Source of the DNA: Micromonospora sp. WMMA1947
GTDB taxonomy: Bacteria > Actinomycetota > Actinomycetes > Mycobacteriales > Micromonosporaceae
Reading direction: 5' to 3'
NCBI RefSeq assembly: GCF_027497355.1
Contig: NZ_CP114909.1
Location: 930,001-994,000 of the forward strand
Length of the DNA stretch: 64,000 nucleotides
Below the pieces are notes generated by a model, which did not search any database, had not been told where the DNA came from, and was given only the letters and a program-made list of their open reading frames with translations. The position numbers were made by a program, and so were the translations under genes. Positions 55,060 to 63,372 of the stretch are shown here, piece by piece; the stretch's first letter is position 1, and every line of letters starts with the position of its first letter.

Positions 55060-55158
55060 GGACTCCCCCAGGGGACGAAAGCGGACAGTTGCCGAAGTGA
55101 GCGTAGTCTCTCCGGCCACCGGACGATCGACGGCGGCGCGTGCGCAAGGATGGACGCC

Positions 55159-56106
55159 ATGCGCATCGTGGTACTGACCGGCGGCATCGGGGGCGCCCGT
55201 TTCCTGCTCGGCGTGCGGGCGTACGCCCGTGAGGTGGGCGCCGAGGTGACCGCCGTGGTCAACGTCGGCGACGATCTGCTGCTGCACGGGCTGAAGGTCT
55301 GCCCCGACCTGGACAGCGTGCTCTACACGCTCGGCGGCGGCGCCGACCCGGAGCGGGGCTGGGGCCGGGCGGGCGAGACCTGGACGGTGAAGAACGAGCT
55401 GGCCGCGTACGGCGCGGAGCCGAGCTGGTTCGGCCTCGGCGACAAGGACGTCGCCACCCACCTGGTGCGCACCCAGATGATCAACGCCGGCTACCCGTTG
55501 TCCCAAGTCACCGAGGCGCTGGCGGCGCGCTGGCAGCCGGGCGTACGGCTGCTGCCCGCCACTGACGACCGCCTGGAGACGCACGCCGTCGTCACCGACG
55601 ACCAGGGCCGCCGGGCGATCCACTTCCAGGAGTGGTGGGTGCGCCATCGGGCCGCCGTACCCACCGACCGGTTCGTCTTCGTCGGCGCCGACACGGCGAA
55701 GCCCGCGCCGGGCGTGGTCGAGGCGATCGCCGCCGCGGACGTGGTGCTGATCGCGCCGAGCAACCCGGTGGTGAGCATCGCGCCGGTGCTGGCGGTGCCC
55801 GGTCTGCGCGACGCGGTGACCGGCGGGCCGGCCCCGGTGATCGGGGTGTCGCCGATCATCGGCGGCGCGCCGGTACGCGGCATGGCCGACCGCTGCCTCG
55901 CCGTGCTCGGCGTGGAGTGCAGCGCGGCCGGCGTGGGCGGCCTCTACGGCGCCCGGTCGGCGGGCGGGCTGCTCGACGGCTGGCTGGTCGCACCGGAGGA
56001 CGAGGACGCCGTGGTGCCGGACGTGACCGTCCGCGCGGCGCCGCTGCGGATGACCGACGAGGCGGCGACCGCCGCGATGGTGCGCGCCGCGCTGGAGTTG
56101 ATGTGA
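55159..56106 (+). CDS. fbiA: 2-phospho-L-lactate (PEP-type) transferase FbiA/CofD
   Basis: Transfers the phospholactyl or phosphoenolpyruvyl group to FO, giving F420-0 or its dehydro form. The 315-residue protein has TGGIGGARFLLGVRA at its start, VNVGDDLLLHGLKVCPDLDSVLYTLGG, and IAPSNPVVSIAPVL. AAGGATGG lies eight bases before the ATG at 55159; an ATG at 55150 overlaps that site and is less likely. fbiB follows with a GTGA overlap. Confidence 0.94.
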   Translation: MRIVVLTGGIGGARFLLGVRAYAREVGAEVTAVVNVGDDLLLHGLKVCPDLDSVLYTLGGGADPERGWGRAGETWTVKNELAAYGAEPSWFGLGDKDVATHLVRTQMINAGYPLSQVTEALAARWQPGVRLLPATDDRLETHAVVTDDQGRRAIHFQEWWVRHRAAVPTDRFVFVGADTAKPAPGVVEAIAAADVVLIAPSNPVVSIAPVLAVPGLRDAVTGGPAPVIGVSPIIGGAPVRGMADRCLAVLGVECSAAGVGGLYGARSAGGLLDGWLVAPEDEDAVVPDVTVRAAPLRMTDEAATAAMVRAALELM

Positions 56107-57188
56107 GGCTGGAGATCCTGCCGGTGCCGGGCATCGGCGACGTGACCGAGGGCGACGACCTGGCGGCGCTGATCACCGGTGCGGCGCCCTGGCTGCGCGA
56201 CCACGACGTCCTGGTGGTCACCAGCAAGATCGTGTCGAAGGCGGAGGGCCGGCTCGTCGACGTGCCGGCCGACGGCCCGGAACGGCTCGCCGAGCGGGAC
56301 CGCATCCTGGCCGGCGAGACCGCCCGGGTGGTGGCGACGCGGGGCGCGACCCGGATCGTGCAGACCCACCACGGGTTCGTGATGGCCACCGCCGGCATCG
56401 ACGCCTCGAACGTGGACAAGACCCGCCTGGTGCTGCTGCCCGTCGACCCGGACGCGTCCGCCCGGGCGCTGCGCGACGCGCTGCGCGACAGGTACGGCCT
56501 CGACGTGGCGGTGATCGTCAGCGACACCATGGGCCGCCCGTGGCGCAACGGGCTGACCGACGTGGCGCTCGGGGTGGCCGGCATGCCGGCGATCCGGGAC
56601 CACCGGGGCGAGGTCGACCCGTACGGCAACGAACTGTTCGTCACCCAGATGGCGGTGGTCGACGAACTCGCCGCCGCCGGTGAGCTGATCAAGGGCAAGT
56701 GCGACCAGCTACCGGTCGCGGTGATCCGGGGTTACCTCGCCGCGACCCGGGACGACGACGAGGGCGCCCGCGCGCTCGTCCGCGACGCCTCGATGGACCT
56801 GTTCTCGCTCGGCACGGCCGAGGCGCGCGCCGCCGGTCTGCGGGCGGCGGCGACGCTCGCGGACCGGATCGGCCCCGAGCCCGCCGACCCGGACGCAGTG
56901 CGGCGGGCGATCGACGCGGTGGCCGACGTGGTCGCCCCCGGCACGGTCTTCACCCACGTGACCGACGACGAGGTACGCGCCGGACTCGCCGCCACGGTGC
57001 CCGGCTGGCCCACCTCGGCCACCGGCCTGCTGCTCGGCGCGGCGCCCGCCCCTGTCGACCCGGCGGATCTGGTCCGGTTCGGCGCGGACCTGCAACGTCT
57101 GCGCGCCGCGCTGGCCGCCGAAGGCGTCGACTCGATGTTGCTCCCGCCCCCGTCCGGCAGCACCGCGAGCGCCACGCTGGCGCTCTGA
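56103..57188 (+). CDS. fbiB: Coenzyme F420:L-glutamate ligase FbiB, short form
   Basis: Adds glutamates to F420-0. The 361-residue protein carries the CofE-like ligase domain at 1-245: PGIGDVTEGDDLAALI, VVTSKIVSKAEGR, VIVSDTMGRPWRNGLTDVALG, KGKCDQLPVAVIRGYL. Mycobacterial FbiB has about 450 residues with a C-terminal FMN-nitroreductase domain that reduces dehydro-F420; here only about 115 residues follow, without its RRSVR-type start. The missing activity may be supplied elsewhere. Starts at GTG 56103 overlapping fbiA. Confidence 0.9.
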   Translation: MRLEILPVPGIGDVTEGDDLAALITGAAPWLRDHDVLVVTSKIVSKAEGRLVDVPADGPERLAERDRILAGETARVVATRGATRIVQTHHGFVMATAGIDASNVDKTRLVLLPVDPDASARALRDALRDRYGLDVAVIVSDTMGRPWRNGLTDVALGVAGMPAIRDHRGEVDPYGNELFVTQMAVVDELAAAGELIKGKCDQLPVAVIRGYLAATRDDDEGARALVRDASMDLFSLGTAEARAAGLRAAATLADRIGPEPADPDAVRRAIDAVADVVAPGTVFTHVTDDEVRAGLAATVPGWPTSATGLLLGAAPAPVDPADLVRFGADLQRLRAALAAEGVDSMLLPPPSGSTASATLAL

Positions 57189-57193
57189 GACGG

Positions 57194-58183
57194 TCAGGCG
57201 TCGAGGACGGCCCGGCCCAGCGGGGTGAGCGTGTGCAGGACGGTGTTGCGGTCGCGCCGGCTGACCAGCAGCCCCGCGTTGCGCAGCACAGTGGTGTGCT
57301 GGCTGGCCGCGGCGGCGGAGATGCGCAGCCGGCGTGCCATCTCGCCGGTGGTGCAGCCCTCGTCGGCGGCCTGGAGCACCCGGGAGCGGGTCCGGCCGAG
57401 CAGGGCGGCGAGCGCCTCGCCCTGCGGTGACGCGGCGGCGCCGGACGCGGGCGTCAGACCGGCCAGCCGGTCGACCGGGTAGACCAGCACCGGGGGCAGC
57501 GTCGGGTCGACCAGCGCCACCGGGGTACGCGAGCAGAAGAACGACGGCACGAGCAGCAGCCCGCGGCCGTCCAGGTGCAGCTCCCGGGTGTCCGGGTAGT
57601 CGAGCACCTCCAGCACGCCCGAGACCCAGCGCATGTTCGGCCGCAGGCTCGCCAGCAGCCCCTCGGCGCCGCCGTCGAGCATGGCGCGCGCACGCCGGGC
57701 CCGGTCCGCCTCGACCGCCGCCTGCACGCGGGACCAGTACGGCGTGACCGCCAGCGACTGGTAGCGCGCCATGGCGTCGGTGAGGTGGTGCAGCGTCTCC
57801 GGTTCGCCACGGGCGAGCGCGGTGGCCGACGACGGCAGCGTGGTCTCCCCGGCGAGGAGCGTCAGGTCGCGCTGCAACATGTCCACAGGGGTGCCCCGGA
57901 CCGCGTCCAGCCCGGCCTCGAAGCCCTCCCGGCTGGCGGACGGGGTGAGGAAGTCGGGGAAGTAGCCACGCGGCGGGTTGAGCGCGAGCAGCAGGCGGTA
58001 CTGCTCGGCGTCGGTGTCGGTCCGCAGGCCGTGCGCCACCGTGCGTCGCCACGTGGTCATCATCGGGTCACGGCTGCGCCCCTGGAGCAGGTGCAGGCTG
58101 AGGACCAGTTCCCAGAGCGGGTCCGCGGCCGGGGCGACCCGGGTCCGCAGGACGTCCTCGCCCGAGAAAATGATCTTCAACAT
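57194..58183 (-). CDS. ArsR-type winged-helix regulator with DUF5937-like N-terminus
   Basis: A 329-residue protein. The C-terminal 80 residues form an ArsR-type winged helix (EGCTTGEMARRLRISAAAASQHTTVLRNAGLLVSRRDRNTVLHTLTPLG). The N-terminal 230 residues match the DUF5937 pattern found with such domains (IIFSGEDVLRTRVAPAADPLWELVLSLHLLQ). The ligand is unknown. The start at 58183 follows GGGAGC. It converges with fbiB at a 5-bp gap. Confidence 0.8.
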   Translation of the reverse strand: MLKIIFSGEDVLRTRVAPAADPLWELVLSLHLLQGRSRDPMMTTWRRTVAHGLRTDTDAEQYRLLLALNPPRGYFPDFLTPSASREGFEAGLDAVRGTPVDMLQRDLTLLAGETTLPSSATALARGEPETLHHLTDAMARYQSLAVTPYWSRVQAAVEADRARRARAMLDGGAEGLLASLRPNMRWVSGVLEVLDYPDTRELHLDGRGLLLVPSFFCSRTPVALVDPTLPPVLVYPVDRLAGLTPASGAAASPQGEALAALLGRTRSRVLQAADEGCTTGEMARRLRISAAAASQHTTVLRNAGLLVSRRDRNTVLHTLTPLGRAVLDA

Positions 58184-58425
58184 GGATTGCTCCCGTGCGG
58201 ACGGCGGGGGTGCCCGCCACACTTCGCACTGTACCCGCCGGTACTAATCTCCATCTTTAAGCGTCAGGTGAAAAACCTCGACGCCGGGCACGCCCGTTCG
58301 GCAAACTCTCTGTTGCCTGCCGACGCCGGGGCGCAACGATGACCCGGACGCCGGCTGACGGGCGTGGCCGGGTGGCACCACGAGGGTCTGCGACATCAGT
58401 CGCAGGGGTGCCGCCCGGCCCTCGC

Positions 58426-59469
58426 TCATCCGATCCAGAGTGCCACCCGGTGGTCCTCGTCGGTGACGTAGTAGCAGCGTCCCGCCAGCTCGGCCAGCCC
58501 CTCCACGTGGTGGAACGGCGCCAGCTCCGCGACCACCTCCCCGGTCACCAGGGCGTCCCCGCCCGCGTCGTGCCGGAACCGCACGTGCCGGGAGGTCACC
58601 TCGCCGCCGTGCGGGTGGTCGTCCAGCAGCACCGAACCCTTGCCGAGCGCGTCGATCGACCCGGTCACCGCCGCGTAGCCGCCGTCGCCGGTCGGGGTGA
58701 TCGCGCGGAAACCGGTGAGCGCACCGGGCGGCGTCACCCCGGTCAGCGCGTACGCCCCGAGCGCACGCAGGTCACCCGGCCGCTCCGGGTCGTCGAACAT
58801 CTCCGGTACGCCGGCCAGCTCGACGTAGACCGGCTCCCCCTCGGCGGTCACCGGGAAACGCAGCCCGAGCAGTGCCGTACCGTCCGGGGTGAACGCCGCC
58901 GCCTCGACGTTGATCGGCAGGTCGTCGGCGGCGAGCCGGGTCACCCAGCTCTTGGCGCGGGCGGTGCCCCGGGCCAGCGTCTCCACGATGAACCGCTCCC
59001 GGACCCGGTCACCCGGTGGCAGCAGCGTCAGCGGCGCGGTGGCGAGCGCGTCGTTCACCGCCCGGTGCAGCCGGAAACGGTTGCGCACCACCCGCACCGG
59101 CAGCGGCCCGGCCACGGCGTCGTCCTCCCGGAACCGGGCCACGAACGCGCGCCGGGGCCGCAGCGGGCCGCCCTTGGACCCGAAGTGCGAGCCGAAGACG
59201 TACACCCAGCCGTCGTGGTGGGCGAGCGCCTCGCCGTCCTCGGTGCGGCCGTTCTCCGGGCCGGCGTCGGCGGCCACGTGGTGCGCCTCCCAGTGACCGT
59301 CGTCGCGCTCCAGCAGCAGCGCCAGGCACTCCTCGACCGGCCCCTCGTCCAGCACCGTCCAGAAGCCGCGACGCGCGCCGTGCGCCCGCAGCAGCGCGGC
59401 CGACCGCACCGGCAGGAGGTCGCTCGCCTCGTTGCCGGCCACCAGGAACTCGACGAGTCGCAGGGTCAC
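58426..59469 (-). CDS. Conserved protein, possibly beta-propeller
   Basis: A 347-residue protein, unknown. It starts with GTG at 59469 (VTLRLVEFLVAGNEASDLLPVRSAAL). Recurrent pieces such as DGWVYVFGSHFGSKGGPLRPRRAFVARF, INVEAAAFTPDGTALLGLRFP and GYAAVTGSIDALGKGSVLL suggest a beta-propeller or an esterase-like phytase fold. No signal peptide. Divergent from the NUDIX gene 39 bp away. No enzyme role can be given. Confidence 0.6.
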   Translation of the reverse strand: MTLRLVEFLVAGNEASDLLPVRSAALLRAHGARRGFWTVLDEGPVEECLALLLERDDGHWEAHHVAADAGPENGRTEDGEALAHHDGWVYVFGSHFGSKGGPLRPRRAFVARFREDDAVAGPLPVRVVRNRFRLHRAVNDALATAPLTLLPPGDRVRERFIVETLARGTARAKSWVTRLAADDLPINVEAAAFTPDGTALLGLRFPVTAEGEPVYVELAGVPEMFDDPERPGDLRALGAYALTGVTPPGALTGFRAITPTGDGGYAAVTGSIDALGKGSVLLDDHPHGGEVTSRHVRFRHDAGGDALVTGEVVAELAPFHHVEGLAELAGRCYYVTDEDHRVALWIG

Positions 59470-59508
59470 CGCGCCAGGGTACGGAGGCGGCGCTCGTAGA
59501 GTGTCCGG

Positions 59509-60078
59509 GTGCCCGATCTCATCTCGTACACCGAGCTGCACGCCGACGCCGTCGCGACGCTGAGCCGCTGGACGGCGACCAGCCCCGCCGCCGACGCCGC
59601 CCGGGACCGGACCCTGGCGCTGCTGGCCGACGGGCCGGTGGCGATGAGCCGGACGCACCGGGCCGGGCACGTCACCGCGAGCGCGCTGGTGCTCGACCCG
59701 GACGGCCGGGTGCTGCTCTGCCTGCACGGCAAGATCCGCAGGTGGATGCAGCTCGGCGGGCACTGCGAGCCCGGCGACCGGACGCTCGTGGGCACCGCGC
59801 TGCGCGAGGCCACCGAGGAGTCCGGCATCAGCGGCCTGACCATCGAGCCGGAGCCGATCGACGTGGACATCCATCAGGTCGCCTGTCAGGGCGGCTCGTT
59901 CCACTACGACGTCCGGTACACCGTGCTGGCCCCGGCCGGTGCGGTCGAGCAGGTCAGCGCGGAGTCCGAGGCGCTCGGCTGGTTCCCGCCGGACCGGCTG
60001 CCCGAGCCGCTCGCCCACGCCACGGCGCAGCTCGTGCCCCCGGCGCTCGCGGCGCTGGCCCGCCGTACGCGCGGCTGA
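59509..60078 (+). CDS. NUDIX hydrolase
   Basis: A 189-residue NUDIX protein with the box GHCEPGDRTLVGTALREATEESGI (84-107) in the canonical Gx5Ex7REUxEExGU form. An N-terminal helical extension of about 45 residues precedes it. The substrate, a nucleoside diphosphate linked to something, is unknown. Starts with GTG, with weak ribosome-site evidence (GGAGG 22 bp upstream). Convergent with manC. Confidence 0.88.
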   Translation: MPDLISYTELHADAVATLSRWTATSPAADAARDRTLALLADGPVAMSRTHRAGHVTASALVLDPDGRVLLCLHGKIRRWMQLGGHCEPGDRTLVGTALREATEESGISGLTIEPEPIDVDIHQVACQGGSFHYDVRYTVLAPAGAVEQVSAESEALGWFPPDRLPEPLAHATAQLVPPALAALARRTRG

Positions 60079-60139
60079 ACGAGGGCACCGCGCCGCGCCG
60101 CCGGGCGTGTCCCGCTCCGGCGGCCTGGCGCGCGGCCGA

Positions 60140-61231
60140 TCAGACCAGGCCCTCCTCGCCGCGTTCCTTCAGCTCGTCCACGATCTTCTTCACGTCCTGC
60201 GCGCGGTCGCGCGGGCAGACCAGCAGCGCGTCCGGGGTGTCCACGACGATCAGGTCGTGCACCCCGACGGTGGCGACGAGCCGGCCCGAGTGCGGCACCA
60301 CCACGGTGCCCGTGGTGTCGTGCAGCAGCACGCCCGGTTTCGCGTCCCCGCCCAGCACCACGTTGCCGGCGCCGTCGGCGGGCAGCACCTCGCCGAGCGT
60401 GTGGAAGTCGCCGACGTCGTTCCAGCCGAAGTCGCCGGGCACCGTGCCCACCCGGCCCGCCGTCGCCGCGCCCTCCATCACCGCGTAGTCGACCGAGATC
60501 CGGGGCAGCGTCGGCCAGATCCGGCCGAGCACGTCGTCCTGCTCCGGCGTCCCCCAGGCCGCCGCGATGGCGGTGATCCCGGCGTGCAGCTCCGGCTGCT
60601 GGCGGGCCAGCTCGGCCAGGAAGACGTCCACCCGCCAGACGAACATGCTGGCGTTCCAGAGGTGCCGCCCGGAACGGACGTACACCTCGGCCACCTCCGC
60701 GGCCGGCTTCTCCTTGAACTCGCGTACCGGGCGCAGCGGACCGTCCCCCACCGGCTCACCGGTCTCCAGGTAGCCGTAGCCGGTCTCCGGGCGCGTCGGG
60801 GTGATGCCCACCGTCATCAGCAGCCCCTGCTCCGCACCCCGGATCGCCTGGCGTACCACCTCGGCCAGCCGGGCCGGGTCGCCGATCAGGTGGTCGGCGG
60901 CGAACGAGCCCATCACCGCGTCCGGGGTCCGGGCGGCGATCACCGCCGCGGCCAGCGCGATCGCGGCACAGGAGTCCCGCGGCGACGGCTCGACAAGGAT
61001 GTTCTCCTCCGGCAGGCCGGCCAGTTGCCGAGCCACCGCCGCGGCGTGCGCGGCCCCGGTGACCACGAGCGTGCGCTCCGGAGTGGTCAACGGCGACAAC
61101 CGGTCGACAGTGGCCTGCAACAGCGAGGCGGCGGTGCCGGTCAGCGGGTGGAGGAACTTGGGGTGGCCGGCACGGGACAACGGCCACAACCTCGTGCCGC
61201 TGCCGCCCGCCGGGATGACGGCGTAGAACAT
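60140..61231 (-). CDS. manC: Mannose-1-phosphate guanylyltransferase
   Basis: Makes GDP-mannose from mannose-1-phosphate and GTP. The 363-residue protein has the nucleotidyltransferase start FYAVIPAGGSGTRLWPLSRAGHPK, RPETGYGYLE, EFKEKP and FGWNDVGDFHTLGEV. It works downstream of manA. A GTG two codons before the chosen ATG at 61231 is an alternative; no clear ribosome site decides. The glycosyltransferase is 64 bp upstream on the same strand. Confidence 0.92.
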   Translation of the reverse strand: MFYAVIPAGGSGTRLWPLSRAGHPKFLHPLTGTAASLLQATVDRLSPLTTPERTLVVTGAAHAAAVARQLAGLPEENILVEPSPRDSCAAIALAAAVIAARTPDAVMGSFAADHLIGDPARLAEVVRQAIRGAEQGLLMTVGITPTRPETGYGYLETGEPVGDGPLRPVREFKEKPAAEVAEVYVRSGRHLWNASMFVWRVDVFLAELARQQPELHAGITAIAAAWGTPEQDDVLGRIWPTLPRISVDYAVMEGAATAGRVGTVPGDFGWNDVGDFHTLGEVLPADGAGNVVLGGDAKPGVLLHDTTGTVVVPHSGRLVATVGVHDLIVVDTPDALLVCPRDRAQDVKKIVDELKERGEEGLV

Positions 61232-61295
61232 CAGCACATCATGCCCGAAGCGGGCGAGCCGTCACGGTCGGTCGCCCGGGACCGGCAACCGGCGC

Positions 61296-62441
61296 TCAGG
61301 AGCGCGCCCGTCGCCACGCCGCGATGTGGACCTCCGCGCTGGACTCCCAGGTGAACTCCTTGGCCCTGTCGAACCCGGCCTTGGCCAGGGACAGCCGCCG
61401 CTGCTCGTCGTCCAGCAGGGCGGCCAGGTCGGTGGCGATCTGGTCCGGGTCCTCGCTGGTGTACGCGACCGCGTCGCCGCCCACCTCGGGCAGGGACAGG
61501 CGCGGCGTGGTGAGCACCGGGGCGGCGCACGCCATCGCCTCCAGGATCGGCAGACCGAAGCCCTCGCCGTAGGAGGGGTAGGCGGCCACCAGCGCGCCGC
61601 CGAGGAAGCCGGGCAGGTCGGCGTAGCGCAGGTAGCCCGGGCGCAGCAGCCGCAGGTGCGACGGGACCTCGGCCACCGCGCGGTCGATGTCGTCGTCGTG
61701 CCCCTGGCCACCGGCCACCACCAGCGCGGGCGGGTTCGGCCGGTCGGCCACCGCCCGGGCCCAGCCGCGGATCAGGTTGGGTACGTTCTTGCGCGGCTCC
61801 TTGGCCCCGAGGAACGCGATGTAGCTGCCGTCGCCGAGGCCGAGGCGGGCCCGGACGCGGGCCTTCTCCTCGTCGCCCGGCGCGTGGAACGCGTCCTGGT
61901 CGACACCGTGGTAGGCGACGTCGATCCGGGTCGGGTCGGCGTCCAGCAGCCGGATCAGCTCGTCGCGGGTCGCCTTGCTCGGCACGATCACCCGGCCGGC
62001 CCGGCGCAGCGACGTCTTGATCGCGCTGCGGAAGAACGTCCGGCGCGACTTGTCGTAGTGCTCCGGCTCGGTGAAGAAGGTCGCGTCGTGCACGGTGACC
62101 GTCACCGGGCACCCGGCGCGCAGCGGGCACGTGTAGAACGGCGAGTGCAGCACCTCGGCGCCGACCTGCTGGGCGAGCAGCGGCAGGCCGGTCTGCTCCC
62201 AGGCCAGCCGCGCCGGCCGGTGCGCCACCGCCGCCGGGGCGGGGATCACCTCGGCGCCGGGCAGCATCCGGTTGTAGCGCTCCAGGTCGGTGCGGAGACT
62301 CACCACGGCCAGGTCGACGCCGGTGCCGCAGACCCGGCCCAGCGCGCCGAGCAGTCCGTCGACGTATCTACCGACGCCGCCACGGTCGGCGGGGACACTC
62401 GTGGCGTCGATGAGAACGCGGGGCGGGCGACCGGCGGTCAC
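61296..62441 (-). CDS. GT4-family glycosyltransferase
   Basis: A 381-residue GT-B glycosyltransferase: VLIDATSVPADRGGVGRYVDGLL, EVLHSPFYTCPLRAG, FLGAKEPRKNVPNLIRGWARAV, and the E-x7-E motif EGFGLPILE of retaining GT4 enzymes. Beside manC, a mannosyl or rhamnosyl donor is plausible, as the mycobacterial equivalent position has wbbL; donor and acceptor remain unproven. Divergent from the TIGR03089 gene. Confidence 0.85.
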   Translation of the reverse strand: MTAGRPPRVLIDATSVPADRGGVGRYVDGLLGALGRVCGTGVDLAVVSLRTDLERYNRMLPGAEVIPAPAAVAHRPARLAWEQTGLPLLAQQVGAEVLHSPFYTCPLRAGCPVTVTVHDATFFTEPEHYDKSRRTFFRSAIKTSLRRAGRVIVPSKATRDELIRLLDADPTRIDVAYHGVDQDAFHAPGDEEKARVRARLGLGDGSYIAFLGAKEPRKNVPNLIRGWARAVADRPNPPALVVAGGQGHDDDIDRAVAEVPSHLRLLRPGYLRYADLPGFLGGALVAAYPSYGEGFGLPILEAMACAAPVLTTPRLSLPEVGGDAVAYTSEDPDQIATDLAALLDDEQRRLSLAKAGFDRAKEFTWESSAEVHIAAWRRARS

Positions 62442-62591
62442 AGGGCGACTCCTCAGGTGGCGCAGTTGTGGGGAAGAACACTCTCGCCAAGCCTACGCCG
62501 GGCCGGGCGCAAGGTGCTGACCGCGACCCGACGGTACGCCGACTTGTCGTTGTCATCGAGTACGCACGCGGGGCGCGTATCGTTCGCGCCG

Positions 62592-63281
62592 ATGGCCGAC
62601 AACATTGCCCGGGTGTTCGCCGACGCGATCGCGCCCGACCCCACCCGACCGCTGCTGACCTGGTACGACGACGCCACCGGCGAGCGCACCGAACTGTCCG
62701 GGGCGACGCTTGCGAACTGGGTGGCGAAGACCGCCAACCTGCTCACCGACGAGGTGGGCGCCGCGCCGGGCGACGCGGCCGGGGTGCTGCTGCCGCCGCA
62801 CTGGCAGACCGCCGCCGTACTGCTCGGCTGCTGGTCGGCGAAACTGACTGTGGTCGACTCGCCAGGCCCGGTGGAGGCGCTGTTCGTCGCAGTCGACCGG
62901 GTCGACGAGGCGGCCGGGTGGCCGGCCGGCGAGCGGTACGCGCTGGCGCTCGACCCGTTCGCGCTGCCGATGCGGCAGGTGCCGGCGGGCTGCACCGACT
63001 TCGTCACCGCGGTACGCGGACACGGCGACCACTTCACGCCGGACCCGGCCGCCGGCGAGGCCGACGCGGCACTGCTGGCCCGCGCCCGGGCTCGCGCCAC
63101 CGAGCTGGGCCTGGCTCAGGGCGACCGCCTCCTGGTCGACGTGACCACTCACCCCGACCCGGTCGAGTGGCTGCTCACCCCGCTGATCGCGGGCGCCAGC
63201 GTGGTGGCCTGCGCCCACCCCGACCCGACCCGCCTGGCCGCCCGCGCCGAAACCGAGAAGACCACCCACACCCTGCCCTGA
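62592..63281 (+). CDS. TIGR03089 family protein
   Basis: A 229-residue protein resembling the first domain of acyl-CoA synthetases (RPLLTWYDDATGERTELSGATLANWVAKTANLL, GVLLPPHWQTAAVLLGCWSAKLTVV) but lacking the AMP-binding P-loop and the C-terminal half. This is the actinobacterial TIGR03089 family, of unknown function, conserved near manC and cell-wall rhamnosyl genes. Start at 62592 (MADNIARVF). A dispersed palindrome follows. Confidence 0.85.
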   Translation: MADNIARVFADAIAPDPTRPLLTWYDDATGERTELSGATLANWVAKTANLLTDEVGAAPGDAAGVLLPPHWQTAAVLLGCWSAKLTVVDSPGPVEALFVAVDRVDEAAGWPAGERYALALDPFALPMRQVPAGCTDFVTAVRGHGDHFTPDPAAGEADAALLARARARATELGLAQGDRLLVDVTTHPDPVEWLLTPLIAGASVVACAHPDPTRLAARAETEKTTHTLP

Positions 63282-63305
63282 GCCGCCGCCCTCCCCCTCC
63301 CCGTC

Positions 63306-63372
63306 GATCTTGCAGTTTCAGCCCTCGGCGTGGGTGATTCGCCCCTTTCGCCGGGGCGGAAAGTGCAAGATC
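63306..63372. repeat. Dispersed palindromic element, copy 3
   Basis: GATCTTGCAGTTT (63306-63318) and its near inverse AAAGTGCAAGATC (63360-63372) enclose a core with GCCCTC, GATTCGCCCCTTTCGCCGGGG, like copies 1 and 2. It lies between convergent genes. Its right arm runs into the stop codon of acetoacetyl-CoA synthetase (TGA at 63373-63371). Confidence 0.8.
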
